Notes: generated by a model from the letters alone, not told the origin. A DNA stretch of 11,716 nucleotides from an uncultured Achromobacter sp. (GCA_913775005.1 CAJYKY010000040.1:1-11716); one strand, 5' to 3'; positions 1 through 6,594 are shown, numbered from the stretch's first letter. A program made the numbers and translations.

Positions 1-1
1 T

Positions 2-898
2 CTGAAGATTTCGGAAGGCTGTAATCACCGTTGCAGCTTCTGCATCATCCCGTCCATGCGCGGCGATCTGGTCAGCCGCCCGGTCGGGGATGTGTTGAGC
101 GAGGCCGAGCGTCTGGTGAAGGCCGGCGTGAAGGAAATGCTGGTGATCTCGCAAGACACTAGCGCCTATGGCGTCGACGTGAAGTACCGCAGCGGCTTCT
201 GGAATGGCCGCCCGGTCAAGACCCGCATGACCGAGCTCTGTCTGGCCTTGTCGGAAATGGGCGTCTGGACGCGCCTGCACTACGTGTATCCGTACCCGCA
301 CGTGGACGAAGTGATTCCGCTGATGGCCGAAGGCAAGATCCTGCCGTACCTGGACATCCCGTTCCAGCACGCCAGCCCGCGCATCCTGAAGGCCATGAAG
401 CGCCCGGCATTCGAAGACAAGACGCTCGCGCGCATCAAGCGCTGGCGCGAGATCTGCCCCGACCTGACCATCCGTTCGACCTTCATCGTGGGCTTTCCCG
501 GCGAAACCGAAGAAGACTTCCAGTACCTGCTGGACTGGATGCAGGAAGCGCAGCTGGACCGCGTGGGCTGTTTCCAGTATTCGCCGGTGGAAGGCGCGCC
601 CGCGAATCTGTTGGCCGACCCCGTGCCGGACGACGTCAAGCAAGACCGCTGGGAACGCTTCATGGAATTGCAGCAGGGCATTTCCGCCGCGCGTCTCGCA
701 CGCAAAGTGGGCCGCGAAATCGACGTGCTGATCGATGAAGTGGACGAAGACGGCGCCGTGGGCCGCAGCAGCGCTGACGCCCCCGAGATCGACGGCTGTG
801 TCTACGTCAGTTCGGAAAAGCCCTTGAAGGCGGGCGACATGGTGCGCGTGCTGATTACCGAATCAGACGAATACGACCTTTGGGGTGACGCGGTTTAA
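2..898 (+). CDS. rimO: Ribosomal protein S12 methylthiotransferase RimO, 5'-truncated
   Basis: Radical-SAM enzyme that adds a methylthio group to a conserved aspartate of ribosomal protein S12, using two 4Fe-4S clusters in the cytoplasm. The open frame runs in from the left edge, so the start lies outside; 298 residues are visible. Residues 7, 11 and 14 form the CxxxCxxC cluster motif in the context SEGCNHRCSFCIIPSMRGDL, which is characteristic of RimO and distinguishes it from MiaB. The E. coli protein has about 440 residues with this motif near 150, so roughly the first 140 residues (the N-terminal UPF0004 domain) are missing. The radical-SAM barrel continues through FIVGFPGETEEDF. The last ~65 residues are the TRAM domain, ending in EYDLWGDAV. 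No frameshift is visible. The gene is followed by a hairpin terminator. Confidence 0.95.
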   Translation: MKISEGCNHRCSFCIIPSMRGDLVSRPVGDVLSEAERLVKAGVKEMLVISQDTSAYGVDVKYRSGFWNGRPVKTRMTELCLALSEMGVWTRLHYVYPYPHVDEVIPLMAEGKILPYLDIPFQHASPRILKAMKRPAFEDKTLARIKRWREICPDLTIRSTFIVGFPGETEEDFQYLLDWMQEAQLDRVGCFQYSPVEGAPANLLADPVPDDVKQDRWERFMELQQGISAARLARKVGREIDVLIDEVDEDGAVGRSSADAPEIDGCVYVSSEKPLKAGDMVRVLITESDEYDLWGDAV

Positions 899-920
899 CA
901 CCGCCCCCAGCTCGGCAGCC

Positions 921-967
921 ACGTAAAAAACCCGGCCATGAACATCAACGGCCGGGTTTTTTTACGT
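921..967. terminator. Bidirectional intrinsic terminator between rimO and the ferritin-like gene
   Basis: A perfect 7-bp stem, CCCGGCC (931-937) and GGCCGGG (950-956), has a 12-nt loop and is flanked by six A on the left (925-930) and seven T on the right (957-963). The symmetry continues outwards as ACGT on each side. It therefore gives a GC stem plus U-tract in both directions. It lies 23 bp after the rimO stop and 25 bp after the stop of the convergent ferritin-like gene. Confidence 0.92.
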
Positions 968-991
968 CATCGACGACGATCGCGGAATGAT

Positions 992-1540
992 TTACGTCTT
1001 CGCCAGGAAATCCGACATATCGTCGGCATGTTCCTCTTCCACCGCCAGGATCTCTTCCAGCATGCGCCGGGTAGTGGTGTCTTGTTCGCCGATGTATTCG
1101 ATCATCTGCCGATAGCTATCGATGGCGATGCGCTCGGCGATCAAGTTTTCCTTGATCATCTCTTCCAGCGACGAACCCTCGATGTATTCCGAATGGCTGC
1201 GATCCAGCAAGCCCTTCGGAGACAGGTTCGGCTCGCCGCCCAGTTGCACGATGCGCTCGGCCAGACGGTCGGCGTGCTCCTGTTCCTGCGTGGCATGTTC
1301 GGCGAATTCCGCAGCCACCGGTTCGGCGTTCAAACCGCGTGCCATGAAGTAGTGGCGCTTATAGCGCAGCACACAGACGATTTCGGTGGCCAGCGCTTCA
1401 TTCAACAGCTTCAGCACCGTCTCGCGATCGGCACGGTAGGTATCGGTGATGGCGCCGGACTCGATGTCCTGGCGCGCCTTGGCGCGGATCGCCTTCACGT
1501 CCATGTCGAAGGGGCGGTTATTTCGGGTTGCGTTTTCCAT
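992..1540 (-). CDS. Ferritin-like diiron protein (bacterioferritin/Dps-type four-helix bundle)
   Basis: Predicted cytoplasmic four-helix-bundle protein of 182 residues, probably storing iron or oxidising Fe(II). Candidate diiron ligands are E53, E86 and H89 (in QEQEH), about E136, and E168 and H171 (in VEEEH). The E53-to-E86 spacing equals that between E18 and E51 of E. coli bacterioferritin. The position matching its haem ligand Met52 is Q87, so a haem-free protein is likely. About 35 polar residues precede the bundle. The start at 1540 is chosen because AGAGGAG lies 8 nt upstream; an in-frame start 30 bp further out would put this site inside the gene. It is transcribed alone, divergent from the LOG gene and convergent with rimO. 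The ferritin-like fold is well supported; the exact subfamily and physiological role are not. Confidence 0.85.
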   Translation of the reverse strand: MENATRNNRPFDMDVKAIRAKARQDIESGAITDTYRADRETVLKLLNEALATEIVCVLRYKRHYFMARGLNAEPVAAEFAEHATQEQEHADRLAERIVQLGGEPNLSPKGLLDRSHSEYIEGSSLEEMIKENLIAERIAIDSYRQMIEYIGEQDTTTRRMLEEILAVEEEHADDMSDFLAKT

Positions 1541-1548
1541 ATCGTTAG

Positions 1549-1554
1549 CTCCTC
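1549..1554 (-). promoter_or_regulatory. Strong Shine-Dalgarno site that sets the ferritin-like start
   Basis: Read on the minus strand this is GAGGAG, 8 nt before the ATG at 1540. It is the best ribosome binding site in the window and decides between two in-frame starts. Confidence 0.8.
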
Positions 1555-1577
1555 TGGTTAGTGAAAGCACTACGACG

Positions 1578-1602
1578 CTGGATATCCAGTCGTTCCGAAC
1601 GA
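1578..1602. promoter_or_regulatory. Two abutting palindromes upstream of the ferritin-like gene (candidate operators)
   Basis: CTGGATATCCAG (1578-1589) is a perfect 12-bp palindrome. TCGTTC-C-GAACGA (1590-1602) is a perfect 6-bp inverted repeat around one base. They touch without a gap, 38-62 bp upstream of the ferritin-like ATG and about 170 bp upstream of the LOG gene. A looser repeat, ATGAT-N5-ATCAT, follows at 1615-1629. The position suits a repressor operator or a promoter overlap. I could not match it to a known box (it is not an obvious Fur site) and found no clear -35/-10 pair. Confidence 0.35.
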
Positions 1603-1758
1603 TTCAGTCTACCGATGATGGCAAATCATGCTGTGTCCAAACATTGCGCCCGCCCCCGTTTTGCGGCCCCTGCCAGGGCCAAAACTCCTCGGGCAAACCT
1701 TGCGTAAACTATCGGCTTCCCGAAAAGCCGGTGACGCAATCTGTAACTGCGCCGGCCA

Positions 1759-1772
1759 TCTTCTTTTCTTTT
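1759..1772 (+). promoter_or_regulatory. Pyrimidine tract in place of a Shine-Dalgarno site before the LOG gene
   Basis: Fourteen consecutive C/T bases touch the ATG of the LOG gene, and no purine-rich ribosome binding site is present. Initiation may rely on ribosomal protein S1 or on a very short leader; this is inference. Confidence 0.4.
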
Positions 1773-2363
1773 ATGACCCTGAAGAACATCTGCGTGTATT
1801 GCGGTTCCAACCCCGGCAGCCGTCCGGACTACATCGAGCAAGCCCGCGTGCTGGCCCGAGAACTCGTCAAGCGCGACCTCGGCCTGGTGTACGGCGGGTC
1901 GGTCGTCGGCATCATGGGCGTGATTGCGAACGAAGTGCTGGCGGGCGGCGGCCGCGTGATCGGCGTGATTCCGGAGCTGCTGCAAAAGAAGGAACAGGCG
2001 CATCGCGGGCTGACGGAATTGCATCTGGTGCAGAACATGCACGAACGCAAAGCCATGATGATCGACAACGCCGACGGCTTCATCGCCCTGCCCGGCGGCG
2101 CCGGCACGCTGGAAGAGTTCTTTGAAGTCTGGACCTGGGCGCAATTGAACATGCACCAAAAGCCCTGCGGCCTGCTGAACGTGGCGGGCTATTACGATGC
2201 GCTGGTCAAGTTTGTGGACCATGCCGTCGACGAAGCCTTCATCCGCCCGCAGCACCGCGACATGCTGGTGGTGGAAGAAGACCCTGCTGTGCTGCTTGAC
2301 CGCTACGCCATTTACGAGCCGCCGAATGTCTCGAAATGGTTTGACCCCATCAAGGCGGCTTGA
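1773..2363 (+). CDS. LOG family protein (cytokinin riboside 5'-monophosphate phosphoribohydrolase-like, TIGR00730 type)
   Basis: Predicted cytoplasmic Rossmann-fold enzyme of 196 residues. Characterised relatives cleave a nucleoside 5'-monophosphate to free base plus ribose 5-phosphate; they include plant LOG cytokinin-activating enzymes and bacterial relatives. The N-terminus MTLKNICVYCGSNPG, the nucleotide loop GGSVVGIMG (41-49), the MHERK catalytic segment (89-93) and the family signature PGGAGTLEE (107-115) are all intact. Length is normal for the short bacterial LOG class. The frame is open far upstream, but homology begins at this ATG, so I start here. It leads a run of five same-strand genes; the next probable start is 53 bp downstream. 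The in vivo substrate cannot be read from sequence; a housekeeping nucleotide-salvage role is at least as likely as cytokinin synthesis. Confidence 0.93.
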   Translation: MTLKNICVYCGSNPGSRPDYIEQARVLARELVKRDLGLVYGGSVVGIMGVIANEVLAGGGRVIGVIPELLQKKEQAHRGLTELHLVQNMHERKAMMIDNADGFIALPGGAGTLEEFFEVWTWAQLNMHQKPCGLLNVAGYYDALVKFVDHAVDEAFIRPQHRDMLVVEEDPAVLLDRYAIYEPPNVSKWFDPIKAA

Positions 2364-2416
2364 ACTTTCAAGCCCCGCTTTCAAGCCTCTTCAAGATCAT
2401 GACGGAAGCCCACGCA

Positions 2417-2980
2417 ATGACCTCAGATTCGCTGTCCCCTTCCAGCACCGAGTCCGTGTTGCGCGACTACTTTCACGCGAAGGACGAAAACCGCCCGCAC
2501 TTCATGGCGCGCGCCTTCGCTAACCATGCCGTGCTGAAAATGGCGCTGCGCACGCAGGCCATCGCTTTTCCGCCCGAATCGCACGGCCTGGCCGCCATCA
2601 CCGACACGCTGGTGCGCAAGTTCGGACAGACCTACGAAAACGTGTACACGTTCTATCTGTCTCGCCCCGCCGCCGGCGCGCGCCTGCCGGACTACCACTG
2701 CGACTGGATCGTCGGCATGACGGAAAAGGCCACCGGCGCCGTGCGCGTGGGCTGTGGCCGTTATGACTGGACGTTCCAGCCCGACCCCTATCGCGCAACT
2801 GACCTGACCATCACCATCGAAACCATGGTGACGCTGCCGTCCGTCGACGCGCCCGCCGTGTTTGGCTGGTTGCTGGCGCTGGATTACCCGTGGACGAACG
2901 CCGCCCGCGTGGTGGCCAGCGCGCCGCCGCTGGAAGCCCTGGCGCCGGTGGTCCACTATCTGCTTCACCCCAACGGCTAG
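2417..2980 (+). CDS. NTF2/SnoaL-like family protein
   Basis: Small cytoplasmic protein of 187 residues with no signal peptide or membrane segment. The pattern of an N-terminal helix (VLRDYFHAKDENRPHFM, residues 14-30), then ALRTQAIAFPPESHGLAAITDTL and alternating strands (HCDWIVGM, VRVGCGRYDWTF, LTITIETM) resembles the cone-shaped NTF2/SnoaL fold. Members of that superfamily bind or isomerise small hydrophobic molecules or act as non-catalytic partners, so no reaction can be assigned. The start at 2417 is favoured by GGAAG 9 nt upstream; an in-frame ATG at 2399 (193 residues) is the alternative, and a TTG overlapping the LOG stop is less likely. The gene ends in two consecutive in-frame stops (TAGTAG). 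It lies between LOG and HAD genes on the same strand. Confidence 0.75.
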   Translation: MTSDSLSPSSTESVLRDYFHAKDENRPHFMARAFANHAVLKMALRTQAIAFPPESHGLAAITDTLVRKFGQTYENVYTFYLSRPAAGARLPDYHCDWIVGMTEKATGAVRVGCGRYDWTFQPDPYRATDLTITIETMVTLPSVDAPAVFGWLLALDYPWTNAARVVASAPPLEALAPVVHYLLHPNG

Positions 2981-3016
2981 TAGGCGCTGTGCCTCGCCGC
3001 TTATCGGATTGATGTT

Positions 3017-3643
3017 TTGAAATACGACCTTGCTGCTTTTGACTTCGACGGAACCCTGGCGGACACGATGCCCTGGTTCAATTCCATCCTGAATACGGTG
3101 GCCGACAAGTACGGTTTTCGCAAGATCGACCTGGCCGAGCGCGATCAGCTGCGCCATCGCGAAGCCTCGGAGATCCTGAAATACCTGGGCATCCCGTTAT
3201 GGAAGCTGCCGTCGATCATGACGCACGTGCGTACACTGATGCAGGACATCGACCCCAGCGTGCATCTGTTCGATGGCATTCCCGCCGCGCTGGCGCAGCT
3301 TAAAGCCAGCGGCTTGCGGCTGGCGGTGGTCAGTTCCAATTCCATCGAGAACGTACGCCGCGTGCTGGGCGCCGACACCGCCGCGCTGTTTGACGACTAT
3401 GAATGCGGCACCGACCTGTTCGGCAAGGCCGCCAAGATCGACCGCCTGCTGCGCCGCCATGACGTCGCGCCCGAGCGCTTCCTGCTGGTCGGCGACGAAA
3501 TGCGCGATATCGACGCCGCGCGCAAGGCCGGCGTGCGGGTCGGCTCCGTCGCTTGGGGCTACAACCACATGGACGCGCTGCGTGATCGCGGCCCGGACGA
3601 ACAATTCCTGACTGTCGCTGATCTTCCCGCCCTCCTGGCCTGA
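3017..3643 (+). CDS. HAD-superfamily phosphatase, subfamily IA (phosphoglycolate phosphatase-like), TTG start
   Basis: Predicted cytoplasmic Mg2+-dependent phosphatase of 208 residues. Motif I is DFDGT (9-13), with Asp9 as nucleophile and Asp11 as acid/base. A helical cap follows (about 17-85). Motif II is VVSSNS (104-109), the motif III lysine is K137 or K140 (GKAAK), and motif IV is GDEMRDIDAARKAG (159-172). All catalytic positions are present. The start must be the TTG at 3017: motif I begins eight codons later, an in-frame TAG lies at 2981-2983, and no ATG or GTG occurs between them. No clear Shine-Dalgarno site is present. Its substrate is unknown; the resemblance to Gph suggests a small phosphorylated metabolite. 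It lies 36 bp after the NTF2-like gene and 13 bp before the PPOX gene. Confidence 0.9.
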   Translation: MKYDLAAFDFDGTLADTMPWFNSILNTVADKYGFRKIDLAERDQLRHREASEILKYLGIPLWKLPSIMTHVRTLMQDIDPSVHLFDGIPAALAQLKASGLRLAVVSSNSIENVRRVLGADTAALFDDYECGTDLFGKAAKIDRLLRRHDVAPERFLLVGDEMRDIDAARKAGVRVGSVAWGYNHMDALRDRGPDEQFLTVADLPALLA

Positions 3644-3656
3644 ACCGGAACCTGCC

Positions 3657-4283
3657 ATGCACACTGATCCCGCGCACCTCATCACCGACGCCACCGCCTT
3701 GCAGGCGCTTTACGGCTCGCCCGGCGAAGCGTCGCTGAAGAAGGAAGTGGATCACGTGCATCCGCACTACCGCGCGTTTATCGAGGCGGCGCCGTTCGCG
3801 GTGCTGGCCACGTCCGGCCCCGGCGGGCTGGACGCCTCGCCTCGCGGCGACCCGGCAGGTTTTGTCGTGGTCGAAGACGAAAAGACCTTGTTGATGCCCG
3901 ACCGCCGGGGCAACAACCGCATCGACAGCCTGCAAAACGTGCTGGCCGATCCGCGCGTGGCCTTGCTGTTCCTGGTGCCCGGCGTGGGCGAAACGCTGCG
4001 CGTGAATGGCACGGCGCGCATCAGCGTCGAGCCGGCGCTGCTGGCGCGTTTTGAAATGGATGGGAAGCTGCCGCGCTCGGTGCTGATCGTCGACGTGCAG
4101 ACCGTGTACTTCCAGTGCTCGCGCGCGCTGCTGCGTTCGCGCCTGTGGGACCCGTCAACGCAAGTGCCGCGCGACGCGCTGCCGAGCATCGGCCGCGTGC
4201 TATCGGACCTGACGGCCGGCACCTTCGACGGCGTGACGTACGACCGCGACCTGCCGGCGCGCGTGGCCAGCACGCTGTATTGA
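3657..4283 (+). CDS. PPOX-type FMN-dependent flavoprotein (pyridoxamine 5'-phosphate oxidase-like, DR_2398 type)
   Basis: Predicted split-barrel flavoprotein of 208 residues. The core block SPRGD (61-65), LLMPDRRGNNRIDSLQNVL (78-96) and LRVNGTARI (114-122), then VQTVYFQCSRALLRSRLWD (147-165), is the pattern I associate with the DR_2398/MSMEG_1061 class of probable FMN-dependent PPOX proteins. The basic and polar residues in the second block would bind FMN phosphate. It is not canonical PdxH: both ends differ. The family's physiological reaction is not established. The gene begins 13 bp after the HAD stop with only a weak ribosome binding site, so translation may be coupled. Its stop codon lies in the first copy of a 14-bp repeat. 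Confidence 0.85.
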   Translation: MHTDPAHLITDATALQALYGSPGEASLKKEVDHVHPHYRAFIEAAPFAVLATSGPGGLDASPRGDPAGFVVVEDEKTLLMPDRRGNNRIDSLQNVLADPRVALLFLVPGVGETLRVNGTARISVEPALLARFEMDGKLPRSVLIVDVQTVYFQCSRALLRSRLWDPSTQVPRDALPSIGRVLSDLTAGTFDGVTYDRDLPARVASTLY

Positions 4284-4318
4284 TTGCGAATTTTTGATTG
4301 CGCATTTTTGATTGCGCT
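4280..4318 (+). repeat. 14-bp direct repeat, three copies, between PPOX and CYTH genes
   Basis: The core TGATTGCG occurs at 4281-4288, 4295-4302 and 4309-4316, exactly 14 bp apart. The second and third units are TTTTTGATTGCGCA and TTTTTGATTGCGCT; the first is a partial copy that includes the TGA stop of the PPOX gene. The T-runs make it locally AT-rich. It ends 15 bp before the CYTH start. Confidence 0.85.
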
Positions 4319-4333
4319 TACGGACGGTCAACC

Positions 4334-4846
4334 ATGGCTCGCAATGTGGAAATCAAGGCGCAGGTCGACAGCCTGGACGCCATCGAACCCCTGGCCGCCG
4401 CGCTTTCCGGCCAGGAACCCGCTGCCCTCACGCAGGACGACACGTTCTTCACCTGCACGCATGGACGGCTCAAGCTGCGCGAGTTTGGCGATGGCACGGG
4501 CGAACTGATCTTCTACCAACGCGCCGACGACACCGGGCCTAAGGAAAGCTTCTACGTCATCTCGCCGACCGCAACGCCCGACACGCTACGCGAGGCGCTG
4601 ACGCGCGCATATGGCGCCATCGGGCGCGTGAAGAAGCAGCGCCGCGTGTTCATGGCCGGCCGCACCCGTATCCATCTGGATCGGGTGGAAGGCCTGGGGG
4701 ATTTTCTGGAACTGGAAGTGGTGCTGCGCGACGGCGAAAGCGCCGCCGCCGGCATGGAAGAAGCCCGCACGCTGATGGCCGGGCTGGGCGTCGCACCGTC
4801 GCAACTGGTGCCGGGCGCTTATCTGGATCTGCTGGCCAGCCGTTAG
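4334..4846 (+). CDS. CYTH-domain protein, class IV adenylate cyclase (CyaB)-like
   Basis: Predicted cytoplasmic tunnel-fold (CYTH) protein of 170 residues that would bind an organic or inorganic triphosphate with Mg2+. Visible family positions are the N-terminal VEIK (5-8), DDTFF (35-39), GRLKLRE (44-50), ELIFYQR (57-63), the basic KKQRRVF (100-106), RIHLDRVEGLG (112-122) and FLELEVV (124-130). The usual ExExK motif is reduced to ExK, with N4 where the first Glu would be, which I recall in many CyaB-like proteins that begin MARNVEIK. Possible activities are adenylate cyclase, thiamine triphosphatase or tripolyphosphatase; sequence alone does not decide. The ATG at 4334 fits the family N-terminus; a TTG 36 bp upstream inside the repeat is open but unlikely. 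Its stop overlaps that of fmt. Confidence 0.85.
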   Translation: MARNVEIKAQVDSLDAIEPLAAALSGQEPAALTQDDTFFTCTHGRLKLREFGDGTGELIFYQRADDTGPKESFYVISPTATPDTLREALTRAYGAIGRVKKQRRVFMAGRTRIHLDRVEGLGDFLELEVVLRDGESAAAGMEEARTLMAGLGVAPSQLVPGAYLDLLASR

Positions 4847-5784
4847 GCCGGCTGCCAGCCGCGCACGAATACGTCCACCGGCTGCCGCTTGCCACCCGCC
4901 TTTTGCAATTCCAACAAGCGCAGCACGCCGTCGCCCGTCGCGATATCAATGCCCGACGCGTCCGCGCGCAAGACACTGCCCGGCTCGGCCGTGGTGGCAG
5001 TGGCGATAGCTTCGGCGCGCCAGACCTTGACCGCGTCAGGCAGGCCCGGCAGCCGGATGCTGGCGCCAGGCACGGGGTTGAATGCCCGCACGCGGCGTTC
5101 CAGCAATGACGCGGGCTGCGCGCAATCCAGCGCGGCTTCGGCCTTGTCCAGCTTGGCCGCGTAGGTCACGCCGGCCTCGGGTTGCTTGACCGGGGTCAGG
5201 CCGCCCGCCTCCAACGCGCTCAAGGCTTCCACGATGGCCTCGCCGCCCGCCAGCGCCAGCGCGTCGTGCAATTGCGCAGCGTTGGTTTCGGCGGTGATGG
5301 GCACCACGCGTTCCAGCAGCATGTCGCCCGTGTCCAGGCCGATATCCATCTGCATGATGGTCACGCCCGTCTGCGCATCGCCCGCTTCAATGGCGCGCTG
5401 GATGGGCGCCGCACCACGCCAGCGCGGCAACAGGCTCGCGTGGATGTTCAGGCAGCCCAAGCGCGGCAGGTCCAGCACCCACTGCGGCAGGATCAGGCCA
5501 TAGGCCGCCACCACCATCACATCGGGCGCGATGGATTCCAACAGCGCACGCGCGTCGGCTGCTTCCTCGGGATAGCGGCCGTCCAGGCGCAGGCTGCGCG
5601 GCTGGGCGACGGGAATGCCCGCGTCCAGCGCGGCCTGCTTGACGGGGCTGGGCGTCAGCTTCAAGCCGCGCCCGGCGGGCCGGTCGGGTTGGGTCATGAC
5701 AAGGGCAATGTCGTGACCGGCGGCCCGCAGGGCGTCGAACGCGATACGGGCGAATTCCGGCGTGCCGGCAAAAACAAGGCGCAT
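4843..5784 (-). CDS. fmt: Methionyl-tRNA formyltransferase
   Basis: Transfers a formyl group from 10-formyltetrahydrofolate to Met-tRNA(fMet) for translation initiation. The 313-residue length is normal. The N-terminal formyltransferase domain (about 1-190) shows RLVFAGTPEFA, TQPDRPAGRG (31-40), the catalytic Asn113 and His115 in NIHASLLPRWRGAAPIQRA, and Asp151 in MDIGLDTGDM. These three lie at a constant +7 offset from E. coli N106, H108 and D144. The C-terminal tRNA-binding domain (about 205-313) includes RVRAFNPVPGA. The start is the ATG at 5784; a TTG 15 bp upstream is open, but the family begins at MRLVFAGTP. It lies 31 bp after def in one operon. Its TAA overlaps the CYTH TAG, so rsmB, which follows fmt in E. 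coli, is not next here. Confidence 0.97.
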   Translation of the reverse strand: MRLVFAGTPEFARIAFDALRAAGHDIALVMTQPDRPAGRGLKLTPSPVKQAALDAGIPVAQPRSLRLDGRYPEEAADARALLESIAPDVMVVAAYGLILPQWVLDLPRLGCLNIHASLLPRWRGAAPIQRAIEAGDAQTGVTIMQMDIGLDTGDMLLERVVPITAETNAAQLHDALALAGGEAIVEALSALEAGGLTPVKQPEAGVTYAAKLDKAEAALDCAQPASLLERRVRAFNPVPGASIRLPGLPDAVKVWRAEAIATATTAEPGSVLRADASGIDIATGDGVLRLLELQKAGGKRQPVDVFVRGWQPA

Positions 5785-5815
5785 GGGATCTGAGACCAAA
5801 AAGAGGAAACGGGAA

Positions 5816-6328
5816 TCAGGCGCGCAGCGCTTCGCGCTCGGCCTTTTTCAGCTTGGTCTTGATGCGGTTCTGCTTCAGGTTGGACAGGTATTCAACGAAG
5901 ACCTTGCCTTCCAGATGGTCAAGCTCGTGCTGTACGCAAACGGCCAACAGACCGTCGGCTTCGAACTCGAACGGCTTGCCGTTGATGTCCAGCGCCTTGC
6001 AGCGGATGCGCGAGGCGCGTTCGACCTCGTCGTAGACGCCAGGCACCGACAAACAGCCTTCTTCGTAGATTTTGTAGTCGTCGCTGCGCCAAGTGATCTC
6101 GGGGTTGATCAGCGTCAGAAGGTCATTGCTGTCTTCAGACACGTCGATCACGACGACGCGCTCGTGCACGTCGACCTGCGTTGCGGCCAGGCCCACGCCG
6201 GGCGCGTCGTACATGGTTTCGGCCATGTCGCGCACCAGCTGGCGGATGCGGTCGTCGACTTCGGCTACCGGCTTGGCCTTTTTGTGCAAGCGCGGGTCCG
6301 GGTAGCGAAGGATGGGAAGTAAAGCCAT
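5816..6328 (-). CDS. def: Peptide deformylase
   Basis: Fe2+/metal-dependent hydrolase that removes the formyl group from the N-terminal methionine of nascent proteins at the ribosome. All three signature motifs are intact in the 170 residues: GVGLAATQ (44-51), EGCLSVPG (90-97, metal ligand Cys92) and QHELDHLEG (133-141, ligands His134 and His138, catalytic Glu135). The C-terminal helix LKQNRIKTKLKKAEREALRA is the basic tail that E. coli deformylase uses to dock on the ribosome. Length matches type 1 (Gram-negative) enzymes. It is the first gene of a def-fmt operon transcribed leftwards. No good Shine-Dalgarno site precedes the ATG. Confidence 0.97.
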   Translation of the reverse strand: MALLPILRYPDPRLHKKAKPVAEVDDRIRQLVRDMAETMYDAPGVGLAATQVDVHERVVVIDVSEDSNDLLTLINPEITWRSDDYKIYEEGCLSVPGVYDEVERASRIRCKALDINGKPFEFEADGLLAVCVQHELDHLEGKVFVEYLSNLKQNRIKTKLKKAEREALRA

Positions 6329-6594
6329 TGCGGGGGAATCGACAAGTGATGATTATCCAAGAGTTTAATTCATTAGAGTCTTGATTTCTAATAGTTTTCG
6401 GCTAAGTCCAGGATTGCGGCATTGTTGCGTCCCCGGTTGTTTTTGATGACGTTTGCAGCACGCCCCGTCAGGCTTGGCACGGCGCGATGGCGCCTTGCAT
6501 GCGACACTGCCGAGCCCAAGGGATGCGCTGATCGCGCAAGCGGCGCGTCCTGGCAGCCGCCGTCCCCGTCCGCCCTGCTTTCACTCGCCTGCCC
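6329..6594. other. Divergent def/dprA intergenic region with AT-rich core
   Basis: About 6340-6410 is strikingly AT-rich for this genome and probably holds both divergent promoters. Leftwards, GATAAT (minus-strand reading of 6352-6357) is a good -10 for def but lacks a recognisable -35. Rightwards, TCTAAT (6387-6392) with a weak TTTAAT (6364-6369) at 17-bp spacing is a candidate for dprA. That would leave a leader of nearly 200 nt, which contains a small hairpin (GGCGC-GATG-GCGCC, 6481-6494) and a longer imperfect pairing of 6473-6483 with 6509-6520. Open frames crossing this leader look like composition artefacts. Confidence 0.35.

Noticed and set aside
1659..1684. TTTT-GC-GGCCC...GGGCC-AAAA symmetry resembling a terminator in the ferritin-like/LOG gap
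   Set aside because: The stem has only 5 bp and is followed by A, not T, on the plus strand and by GCAAAA on the minus strand, and it sits between divergent genes where no terminator is expected.
1446..1772. N-terminal extension of the LOG gene by 109 residues
   Set aside because: The extension is antisense to the ferritin-like gene and crosses the divergent promoter gap; family homology begins at the ATG at 1773.
5182..5793. 203-codon plus-strand frame antisense to fmt
   Set aside because: fmt has all catalytic residues on the other strand; the antisense product is low-complexity and Q/R/H-rich.
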